Assembly (NCBI GenBank): GCA_029556615.1
Contig: JAKQDD010000171.1
Location: forward strand, 1 to 64,000
Origin: Verrucomicrobiota bacterium
GTDB lineage: Bacteria; Verrucomicrobiota; Verrucomicrobiia; Limisphaerales; J093
Reading direction: 5' to 3'
DNA: 64,000 bases
The position numbers and the translations under genes were made by a program. Position 1 is the stretch's first letter, and the number at the start of each line of letters is the position of its first letter. The notes below the pieces were generated by a model. It did no database searches, was not told the origin of the DNA, and was given only the letters and a program-made list of their open reading frames with translations. This document shows, piece after piece, positions 8,130-17,276 of this stretch.

Positions 8130-9286
8130 CAGACGAGTCCGAACCGGCTGGTGAAGGGCCAGAACACCAGCAGCGCCTTCCCGACCACCTTCTCCCGGGG
8201 AAAATCGCCCCAGGCGCGTCCGTCGTGGCTATTCAACGTGTTATCGCCGAAGCCCAGGTAATGATCCGGCCGGACGATGAACACCGAGTCGCCGTTGGGA
8301 AAGAGCGGCGCGATGGATCGGCCGAGCGTCTCGATGGCGATCCGGTCGTTGACGTGTCCCGAGTAGGCGCTCTCCTTGGGCGGCCCCGCGAACGAGTAAA
8401 CGAACTCGAAGTGACGCATCGTGTGGTCGAGGCGTTGGCCATCGACGACCACGTGCCGGTCATCTCCGATTTGGACCCGCTCGCCGCCCATGGCGATGAG
8501 GCGTTTGATGTAGTGCGTATTGGGGTTCAGGCCGGGGATGCCGCTCGAGGTGAACACGATGACCTCCCCGCGGCGGGGCCGGCGGAAGTTGTAGGTGAAA
8601 CGGTCGACGAACAGCCGGTCGCCGCTCGAGACCTTCAGCCGGAACACGGTCTGTCCGGCCTCGAACGGTTGCCCCGGCCGGACGCCGCAGTCCTTGAGCA
8701 GCGTCTCCGGCGGCCAGTAGAACGTGTACGTGTCCTTGCCGATGCGGAACCGCTGGCGTTTGACGAAGCGGAAGGTCGTTTCGACCTCGCTGACCCGGAG
8801 CTGGCCGCTGTCCTTGGTCACCCACTCGTGGTAGTCGATGCCCCGGAACCAATCCCGGACCTTGCCCCATGCGGACGGGATGGTCCCCTGCCCTTCCCCG
8901 GCCGGCAGCGGTGTCACCACGTTGCCGTACAAGGTCGGCTGGGCCGATCCCGACGGGATTTTCATCGGCTGCACGAAGAAGGTGAAGATCGCGAGGATCA
9001 GGACGCCACTGACGAGGAACTCCTTGATATTCTCTCGGGTGCTGGCGTTGGGATAGGGTTTCAGCCACTTGGCGGCGCACTCCTCGAGGCGGCTCATGGC
9101 CTGACGGACGCCGGCGCGATCCCGGGTCTGCGGCAGCTCCTTCTGGAACGCCTCGAGGCCGGCGCGGACCTCGTCGATCGCTTTCGGGGAGAGCTCATCC
9201 CGCTGCGATTGGAGGATGATCCAGACCTGCTTGCGGAGCTCGACCGCGTGGCGCACGGTCCGGGAGAGGAACCATCGGAGGATCAT
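8123..9286 (-). CDS. lepB: Signal peptidase I (second of a tandem pair, with insertion)
   Basis: This is a paralogue of the next gene downstream, 387 residues long. It shows a transmembrane helix at about 88-105, Ser114 in PSGSAQPTLYG (the usual M after Ser is A), Lys261 in HYIKRLIAMGGE, and box E GFGDNTLNSHDGR at 345-357. Between the Ser and box C it carries an extra segment of about 100 residues (about 122-222, including a W-rich part), absent from the neighbour. It starts 30 bases after lepA, matching the conserved lepA-lepB gene order. The two copies may differ in substrate choice. Confidence 0.92.
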   Translation of the reverse strand: MILRWFLSRTVRHAVELRKQVWIILQSQRDELSPKAIDEVRAGLEAFQKELPQTRDRAGVRQAMSRLEECAAKWLKPYPNASTRENIKEFLVSGVLILAIFTFFVQPMKIPSGSAQPTLYGNVVTPLPAGEGQGTIPSAWGKVRDWFRGIDYHEWVTKDSGQLRVSEVETTFRFVKRQRFRIGKDTYTFYWPPETLLKDCGVRPGQPFEAGQTVFRLKVSSGDRLFVDRFTYNFRRPRRGEVIVFTSSGIPGLNPNTHYIKRLIAMGGERVQIGDDRHVVVDGQRLDHTMRHFEFVYSFAGPPKESAYSGHVNDRIAIETLGRSIAPLFPNGDSVFIVRPDHYLGFGDNTLNSHDGRAWGDFPREKVVGKALLVFWPFTSRFGLVWW

Positions 9287-9316
9287 GGGGGTGCGAGTTG
9301 GCGATGCTGGCCGGGG

Positions 9317-11107
<1,791 letters not shown>

Positions 11108-11209
11108 CGCGCCTCGTAGCCCGGGGCCGAATGCCATGGAACCCCGGACGCGCCCGACTTTAGCGCCGTCCGGGCTGCGGGAAAAGGAGAAACGGGAAGG
11201 GGGCGGGAC

Positions 11210-11353
11210 GTCAGTGCGTCAGTGCGTCAGTGCGGCGGTGCGTCAGTGCGCCGCCCGCGCCACGGCCCCTCGTCCCGCGCGATAGCGTTTTGGCTTGTCG
11301 CGCCGAAGCCTTGCCGAAGGCGGAAGTGCACCAACCCTCCTGCGCTTTTTCAG
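11210..11353 (-). repeat. 8-bp satellite array joined to family A repeat, copy 3
   Basis: Five 8-bp units (GTCAGTGC three times, GGCGGTGC, GTCAGTGC) occupy 11210-11249. An inverted, shortened family A copy follows to 11353, with ACGCTATCGCGCGGGACGAG, CTTCCGCCTTCGG and TGAAAAAGCGC when read on the minus strand. Its last bases contain the TGA stop of the DUF3616 gene. Confidence 0.75.
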
Positions 11354-12399
11354 GACCCGATCACGAGCCACCAGGCGCGGAACCGGCGTTCGAGCGGGTT
11401 CTTGAGCTTCTTGCACTCGCAGTCGCCGATCAGGCGTGTGCCGTCGTCGCTGAGCAACATCAGTCGGTCGCCGTCGGCACCGGGCAGCGCCACGAGGGCT
11501 TCGGGGGTGGATTCAGGCGGCATGACGACCGACATGAATTGCGCGTCAGCACCCGGTCCGGCCCAGGAGTAGAGCCGATGCGATCCGCCCCCTTGGGCGC
11601 TTCCCGCCAGGATCAGGTAGTGGTGTCCGATCCAGACCAGATCCCGGATGCCGAGTCCCCCCAGGTCGAGCAACAGCGGTTCGCCCAGCCGGGCGGACCC
11701 GCCGGAAGGCAACTCGCTGGGATTCAGCAGGGGCACGACGAGGGCCTGCTTCTGAGGGATGGGATTACGGAACCCGATAAGGAGCCCGCCGGTGGCGGTT
11801 GCCGCCAGTCCTTCGATGTTGAGGCCCCCTTTGTCCTTGGGTCGTTTCTCGGCGGCGCGGTCGAGTCGGAACCGTGACAGGGCCGGCGACCCGATGAGAT
11901 CGGCGAGCAGCGTGACGTACGGACTCCCGTCCACCTCGACCACGACTCGTCCCCCCACCGTCGACGTGCGGGTGGCGAACAGGCGTCCGCGGTTGGGGCG
12001 CTCCTTGCCCTTGGCGTTGCGACCGTGGGATGTGATCCAAAAAACACGATCGCCAACCGTCGCGCAGGCTTCGATGTCCGTTTCCGGGCTCCGGCCTGTC
12101 AACTCGAGCCCGGGCCCGAGATCATACGACGCGATCGGGGGTCCTGGGTTACGGGGGTCGTACAGGCGAAGGACGTTATCTTCGTCGCTGGCGACCAGCA
12201 TCGACCCGCCGGGGACCGCGATCGCCGCCGATGCGTCGCAAAGACCCCGGTACTCTCCCGCGTCCGCGGTCGCCGAATCCGCCGCGTGCAGCGTCGCGCC
12301 GAGGAGGAGCATCGCGAGCGCCGATGCCAGACGACGGACGGACCCCGAGGGGCTGTTCCCAGTGCGTGCTGGGATTGCCTTGGAACAGTGGCGATTCAA
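11350..12399 (-). CDS. DUF3616 secreted protein
   Basis: This is a 349-residue exported protein with a signal peptide (about 21-40, LASALAMLLLGATLHAADS). The body fits DUF3616: EYRGLCDASAA near the start, DIEACATVGDRVFWITSHGR, GGLNIEGLAATATGGLLIGFRNP and WWLVIGS. The fold is expected to be a beta-propeller; the biochemical role of the family is unknown. The stop codon lies in the family A repeat. It is transcribed away from lepA and has no obvious operon partner. Confidence 0.8.
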   Translation of the reverse strand: MNRHCSKAIPARTGNSPSGSVRRLASALAMLLLGATLHAADSATADAGEYRGLCDASAAIAVPGGSMLVASDEDNVLRLYDPRNPGPPIASYDLGPGLELTGRSPETDIEACATVGDRVFWITSHGRNAKGKERPNRGRLFATRTSTVGGRVVVEVDGSPYVTLLADLIGSPALSRFRLDRAAEKRPKDKGGLNIEGLAATATGGLLIGFRNPIPQKQALVVPLLNPSELPSGGSARLGEPLLLDLGGLGIRDLVWIGHHYLILAGSAQGGGSHRLYSWAGPGADAQFMSVVMPPESTPEALVALPGADGDRLMLLSDDGTRLIGDCECKKLKNPLERRFRAWWLVIGS

Positions 12400-12501
12400 A
12401 ACACCAAAACCCGAGCTGCAATCCCGCCGGCGGCGGAACTGCGGCTCGGCATGTCGTCAGGGTGTCGTTGCCGGCAGAGGTCGGCAACCGCCCCGGCACG
12501 T

Positions 12502-12768
12502 TTACTTGTTGTCGGCGGACTGTTTCTTCGCGGCTTTCTTCGCGGCGTTCTCCGCCTTGACTTCCTTCTTGGCCGCCTTGACTTCCTTCTTGGTCGTCTT
12601 GGCCGACTTGCCGGTCACGGGGCACGGGCCGCAACTCTGCTTCTCCTTGCAGCAACTCGCGCCCTGCGCGGGGCAACCTCCCGCCTTCTTGGCGGTGTCA
12701 TCCCCGGCCAGCGTCGTCGGCAACAACACGATCCCTGCCACAGCAATCAGAGCAATGAGCTTTTTCAT
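12502..12768 (-). CDS. Small secreted Cys/Lys/Ala-rich protein
   Basis: This is an 88-residue protein from the ATG at 12768 (MKKLIALIAVAGIVLLPTTLAG, a clear signal peptide). A GTG at 12789 would add 7 residues. The mature part has a Cys-rich patch (GGCPAQGASCCKEKQSCGPCP) followed by a strongly basic K/A/E tail with repeated TKKEVKAAKKEVKA that could form a helix. It could bind metal through the cysteines, but that is only inference. No family was recognised. Confidence 0.7.
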   Translation of the reverse strand: MKKLIALIAVAGIVLLPTTLAGDDTAKKAGGCPAQGASCCKEKQSCGPCPVTGKSAKTTKKEVKAAKKEVKAENAAKKAAKKQSADNK

Positions 12769-12828
12769 GGTGCGGATAAATAGCCTCACTTCGGCGGGTG
12801 CGCAAGTGCGGAGAGCGACTATTTCAGG

Positions 12829-13000
12829 GGAAAGCGCCGGGGGGCCGGCGCACTTCCGCCTTCGCCCAGACTTCGGCCTTCCTCGAAGGACTGAGTCGCC
12901 AGGCTACGGCGGGACAGGCCAAGACGCTATCGCGCGGATCGAGGGCCGTGGCGCGGGCGCGAGCTTTTGGAGTGCGGCTGCCCTCTGCCGCTTTGGCACC
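12829..13000 (+). repeat. Dispersed repeat family A, copy 4 (near full length)
   Basis: It has all family blocks in order: AAGCGCCGGGGGGCCGGCGC, CTTCCGCCTTCGCCCAGACTT, CTCGAAGGACTGAGTCGCC, AAGACGCTATCGCGCGGATC and TGGAGTGCGGCTGCC. A small direct repeat (CTTCACTCCTCAC twice) follows at 13053-13077. No gene lies between 12790 and 13087. Confidence 0.8.
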
Positions 13001-13087
13001 TGGCGACCGGGCGAGGGAACCCGGCGCGCCAGTCCCTCGGCGCGCCGGTTTCTTCACTCCTCACCCTTCACTCCTCACTCTTACGAA

Positions 13088-14641
13088 CTACCGTTCCCCC
13101 GGCGCGGTGCGCGTGGCGTCGGCCCAGAGTTTTTCGATGCGCGCCCGGACGGCGGGGTCCATGCGGACCAGCGGCGGCCAGGCGCGGGGGAACCCTTCGC
13201 CGGGCAGCTTGCGGGTGGCGTCGAAGCCGAGCTTGGTGCCGATACCCGGAACGGCCATGGCATGATCCAGGACGTCCGCCGGACCGCGGGTGAACACGGC
13301 ATCGCGCTGGGGATCGGTGTTGGCGCACCAGTGGAACAGGACCTCCTCGAGATTATGGACATCGACGTCGTCGTCCACGACCACGATGTACTTGGTGAAC
13401 ATCATCTGGCCCATGCCCCAGAGGCCGTGCATGAGCTTGTAGGCCTGCATCGGATACGACTTGCGGATGCTCACGAACAGGAGGTTGTGCATGACGCCGG
13501 CGGCGGGCAGGGCGAGATCGACAATCTCGGGGAAGGTCATGCGCAGCACTGGCAGGAAGAGCTTGACGGAGGCGCTGCCGATGTAGAAGTCCTCCATCGG
13601 CGGGACACCGACGATGGTGGCGGGGTACACGGCGTCGCGCCGGCGGGTGATGGCGGTCACGTGGAACACCGGGTAGGGCTCGGGGAGGGTGTAGAACCCG
13701 GTGTGATCGCCGAAGGGCCCCTCGTCCCGAAGCGGTTCCGTCGGGTCAATGTACCCCTCGATCACCACGTCCGCCTGCGCGGGCACCTCGAGATCGACCG
13801 TCAGGCAGCGCACGAGCTCGACGGATTCCCGCCGCAGGTAACCGGCCAGCAGAAACTCGTCGATGCCGTCCGGCAACGGCGCTGTTGCGGCGAACGTCAG
13901 CGCCGGATCGCCGCCCAGGAAGATCGCCACCGGCATTCGTGTTCCCGTCTCGTAGTAGCGTCGTCCATGGCGGGCGCCGACCTTTTGGACCTGCCAGTGC
14001 ATGCCGGTGGTTGTCTCGTCATACACCTGGACGCGGTACATGCCCACGTTGCGCGCGCCGGTATCGGGGTCGCGTGTCACCACGCAGGGCAGGGTCAGAA
14101 AGCGTCCGCCGTCGCCGGGCCAGCACTGCAGAATGGGCAGGTCGCCGAGTGTCGGCAGCACCCTGCCGGGGGCTTGATCCCGCACCGGCGGAGCGGACGG
14201 CCACGGATGCCGACGCGCGGGTGCCTGCGGGTAGCGTTGCTGCACTTCCTGGCATGGAGCCGAGGCGACAACGCGCGGCCGGGCGTGCCGGAGGTCGAGG
14301 GCGGTGCCCAGGAGCCGGATGGCGTCCCGCCACGTCAACGGCGGTTTCGCCTGGACCAGTCCCGCCAGGGCCGCCGCTGCGGCATCGACGGATTCCGCAC
14401 CGAGACAGAGGGCCATCCGCTTCCACGAGCCGAGCGTGTTGATGGCGACCGGCACGGCGCCGGCCTTGCCGTTGACCGTCGGGTGCTCAACCAGCAGCGC
14501 TTTGCCGCCTCCCGGCGCTTTCATCTGGCGATCCGCCAGCGCCGTGATCTCGAGTTCGGTTGCCACCGGCGGTTTGACGCGGACGAGCTCCCCTGCCCGT
14601 TCGAGCAGCGCCACAAACTCAGCAAACGACGCGAAGGCCAT
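13088..14641 (-). CDS. UbiD-family decarboxylase
   Basis: This is a prenylated-FMN-dependent (de)carboxylase of 517 residues. The family carries out non-oxidative decarboxylation of aromatic or alpha,beta-unsaturated acids, including steps in quinone synthesis. Recognisable parts are DLPILQCWPGDGGRFLTLP, the active-site motif EGPFGDHTGFY (residues 307-317, with the conserved Glu), FYIGSASVKLFLPVLRMTFPEIVD, and the C-terminal PGIGTKLGFDATRK. The ATG at 14641 abuts repeat P1, whose end GAGGACTCT supplies the only Shine-Dalgarno sequence. No ubiX neighbour is present, so the substrate is open. Confidence 0.88.
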   Translation of the reverse strand: MAFASFAEFVALLERAGELVRVKPPVATELEITALADRQMKAPGGGKALLVEHPTVNGKAGAVPVAINTLGSWKRMALCLGAESVDAAAAALAGLVQAKPPLTWRDAIRLLGTALDLRHARPRVVASAPCQEVQQRYPQAPARRHPWPSAPPVRDQAPGRVLPTLGDLPILQCWPGDGGRFLTLPCVVTRDPDTGARNVGMYRVQVYDETTTGMHWQVQKVGARHGRRYYETGTRMPVAIFLGGDPALTFAATAPLPDGIDEFLLAGYLRRESVELVRCLTVDLEVPAQADVVIEGYIDPTEPLRDEGPFGDHTGFYTLPEPYPVFHVTAITRRRDAVYPATIVGVPPMEDFYIGSASVKLFLPVLRMTFPEIVDLALPAAGVMHNLLFVSIRKSYPMQAYKLMHGLWGMGQMMFTKYIVVVDDDVDVHNLEEVLFHWCANTDPQRDAVFTRGPADVLDHAMAVPGIGTKLGFDATRKLPGEGFPRAWPPLVRMDPAVRARIEKLWADATRTAPGER

Positions 14642-14830
14642 AGAGTCCTCGACTGGTGAAAGTCGATGCGATTAGGTCAAGTTTGGGTCTCTGCGGTTCC
14701 AGGCCTCCCCTTCCTCCGTCGAGGACTCTCGATGAGCGAGGCGCGGAGGCAGGTTGCCCCGCTGCCCCCCACGGTTCCATTGGACTGCATGTTTCATCGG
14801 TCTGAGGCGCGCCTCGCTAGAGTCCTCGAT
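14641..14830. repeat. Composite palindromic repeat P1-P2 (locus 2)
   Basis: P1 (14641-14730) has ends TAGAGTCCTCGAC and GTCGAGGACTCT. P2 (14735-14820) has ends AGCGAGGCGC and GCGCCTCGCT. A fresh P1 end, CTAGAGTCCTCGA, follows at 14818-14830. The unit fills the whole space between ubiD and the HzsA-like gene. It provides the ribosome-binding site of ubiD and the TAG stop (14817-14819) of the HzsA-like gene. Confidence 0.9.
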
Positions 14831-17276
14831 CCATCGCCTCGTTCCACAGCGAGCGCCAGTAGCGCTGGTCTGCGGCGAAGACGTCGAGCGGATCGCGGTC
14901 AAGATCGAACGCGGCCGGCAGAACGCCGTACCGCTTCAGCTCGCGCACGTATTGGGGGTTGGCCCGGAACTGCGGCGTGCCGAACAACCGGCCCTGTTCG
15001 AGGTCGCGCTGGGCGCGTCGCAGTCCGGCCAACAGCTTCTGGTAATCGGCATCGTTGGTATCGGCAAACACCGTGCCGCAGGCGCCCCATCCTCCGGCCT
15101 CGACTGCGAGTGGGCCCAGCAGGAGCGGCGAGAACTCGGGCCGGCTGAAATTCAGCAGCACATTGATGCTGAACCGGGCCACGGGATCGTCCTCGAAGAC
15201 GATGCGTTCGTACACTGCCACGGGCCGGCCCAGGCGTTTCCGGTCGGCGCGACGCGCCTCTGCGTTAAAGGGGAGCCTAAGGCTTTCGAGGTTGCTTTCG
15301 TGGACTTTGTTGTGGCAGCCGAAGCAGCGGCGGCCCAGCACCTCGCCCTGCTCCTGAAAGACGCGGGCGGTGGCCATGCCGGCCGTCTGCTGGCCTGCCT
15401 GGTTGCGCAGGGCGCCATAGCTGCCGGCATACGCCGCGGCGCTCTCGATCCAAAGCCAGACGGTTCGCCACTCCTCGGGGCTGACCTTCACGTCGTGGTG
15501 GCCGCCGCGGATCTTCTCGAGCATCGGGCTGGCGGCACTGCCGATCGAACGGGGCGGCTGGTTGCCCAGGCCGTTCCGGCCGTCGGCCACCTGCCGGTGC
15601 GCAAACAGATGAAAGTAGCTGTGCGACCACTGGGGGCCCACGTCTCCCGCCAGAGCCACGCCGCCGGAACGCTCCGGGTAGTCGTGGCACTCGACGCAAT
15701 GCCGATCCAGGATCGGCTGGATGTCCCGGCGAAAGTCCAGGACATCCGGGTACCCGGCAAAACGCTCGATCCGGCTTGGGGCCCGTCGCGTGGCTTGCAG
15801 GGTGGTCCGGCGCACATCATGAGGGGTCAGCGCCCGGTCTTCATGGCAGCCAACGCAGCTCGTGGTCTCGCCCGGCATCACCGAAGTGAAGCTCTGCATC
15901 CGCTTCACCGAGCGGTCCTCGGCGTCCAGCGCCACGAAGAAAAACTGGCGTCCTGCCGGCAATTCGAAGAAGGCGGAGCCATCTTCCTCGACCGGCACAG
16001 TTCCCACCACCCGTTCGAGGGTGAAGGTGCCCAGCCATGAAGTCAGGTCGGGGCCGCCGCTGAAGTTCACCGGCTTGGGCAGGCATTCGAGCACCAGCAG
16101 CTTCCGGATGTCACCCCGCCGGACGCCGTCCATGTGCCGACCGGTGTACACATCTGCCAGCAGCAGTGTGCCTGTAGCGGAGGCCGGGGCGGTCCGACGC
16201 GGGATCACTCGCTCGCGCGGACGGGCGGTCAGCGGCCGGGGTTCGTGGAGTTCACCCGCGCCCGGGTGGGTATACACGGGCTGCACCCGGCCGTCGCGGG
16301 CGATCAGGACGATCTGGTTGCCGCGCGCGGCAAGGACGTAGCCGCCCGCCAATGGGAACGGATCGCGCACCAGGGCCCCCTGGTGCAGCGCGCGGGCCGA
16401 GGCCGGCGCGTCGGGCCCGGCGTCCGGGGTGACCACGGTGGCGATGCCTGCGTGTTCATTGACTCCGTGGCCTGGGGAGAACGACGCGATGACCTCGCTG
16501 GTGCCCGGAATCGGTTTGGCGTCGATCATCACGATGTTCGGCCGCTGGTTGCCATAATAGACCATGGCGCCGGTGCCGTCCGGGTTCATGGTCCAGAGAT
16601 GATGAAACTCGACCTGGCTGCGGTCCACGTACTCCCAGCGCGTGTACAGGATCCGGCCATCGGGCATCACCCAGGGGGTGTTGTCGTGCTCGGTGTTTGC
16701 CGACACCGCCTCGATGCCGTCTCCCGAGGGATTGCAGCGGTACATCACGCCCACCTGGGTCATCCAGCAGTTGACCCAGCGGCGACATCGGGTCGACACA
16801 AAGAGCAGATCGTCATCCGGCAGGTAGACCGCTTCATAATCGTCGTAGGGTCCGTCGGTGATCTGCCGCAAACCGGTGCCGTCCGACAGGACTTCGTACA
16901 AGTGGAAGAAGTCATCCCCGGGGCGCCTGGCCGAGAACAGCACGCGCCGGCCGTCATAATGGACGCACGGATCCCGCACGGTGCCGCCGGCGAAGTCCGC
17001 GAGCACCCGCACCGTGCCGTCGCGCGGATCCCAGACTTCGAGCCTGCCGACATCCGGCTTCCCGTTCCCGGCGTAGGCCTTCGAGTTCGCGTCGTCGCAG
17101 TAGTAACCGATGTTCGCGTACCAGTGGGGGTCGTCGTACTTCAACCGGGCGCAGAAGACGATTCCCGGGACGCCCGCAAACGGCCCTTGCAGGAGATCGG
17201 CGGGGAGCGGTTCCTGTGCGGCGGAACCGCAGGTATCTCCCTGGAGGAGCAGGAGGATCGGGATCCAGTGTTTCAT
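14817..17276 (-). CDS. HzsA-like beta-propeller with three c-type haem motifs
   Basis: This is an 819-residue secreted protein. It has a signal peptide (MKHWIPILLLLQGDTCGSA), a TolB/PD40-type beta-propeller with GTVRVLADFAG- and GTGLRQITDGPYDDYEAVYLPDD-like blades, then a cytochrome-like half with CxxCH at 474-478 (CVGCH), 527-531 (CVECH) and 651-655 (CFGCH). This layout matches the HzsA-related family (hydrazine synthase alpha-like), widespread in Planctomycetes and Verrucomicrobiota outside anammox; its role there is undefined, probably periplasmic electron transfer. The ATG at 17276 overlaps the upstream stop by 4 bases (ATGA). The stop codon is inside repeat P1/P2. Confidence 0.82.
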   Translation of the reverse strand: MKHWIPILLLLQGDTCGSAAQEPLPADLLQGPFAGVPGIVFCARLKYDDPHWYANIGYYCDDANSKAYAGNGKPDVGRLEVWDPRDGTVRVLADFAGGTVRDPCVHYDGRRVLFSARRPGDDFFHLYEVLSDGTGLRQITDGPYDDYEAVYLPDDDLLFVSTRCRRWVNCWMTQVGVMYRCNPSGDGIEAVSANTEHDNTPWVMPDGRILYTRWEYVDRSQVEFHHLWTMNPDGTGAMVYYGNQRPNIVMIDAKPIPGTSEVIASFSPGHGVNEHAGIATVVTPDAGPDAPASARALHQGALVRDPFPLAGGYVLAARGNQIVLIARDGRVQPVYTHPGAGELHEPRPLTARPRERVIPRRTAPASATGTLLLADVYTGRHMDGVRRGDIRKLLVLECLPKPVNFSGGPDLTSWLGTFTLERVVGTVPVEEDGSAFFELPAGRQFFFVALDAEDRSVKRMQSFTSVMPGETTSCVGCHEDRALTPHDVRRTTLQATRRAPSRIERFAGYPDVLDFRRDIQPILDRHCVECHDYPERSGGVALAGDVGPQWSHSYFHLFAHRQVADGRNGLGNQPPRSIGSAASPMLEKIRGGHHDVKVSPEEWRTVWLWIESAAAYAGSYGALRNQAGQQTAGMATARVFQEQGEVLGRRCFGCHNKVHESNLESLRLPFNAEARRADRKRLGRPVAVYERIVFEDDPVARFSINVLLNFSRPEFSPLLLGPLAVEAGGWGACGTVFADTNDADYQKLLAGLRRAQRDLEQGRLFGTPQFRANPQYVRELKRYGVLPAAFDLDRDPLDVFAADQRYWRSLWNEAMDRGL

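Noticed and set aside
14641-14820. P1/P2 as ordinary rho-independent terminators
   Set aside because: No T-run follows either palindrome, and the interiors are conserved beyond what a stem-loop needs.
14817-17276. A true hydrazine synthase subunit
   Set aside because: No other hydrazine synthase or anammox genes are nearby; the architecture is common in non-anammox relatives.
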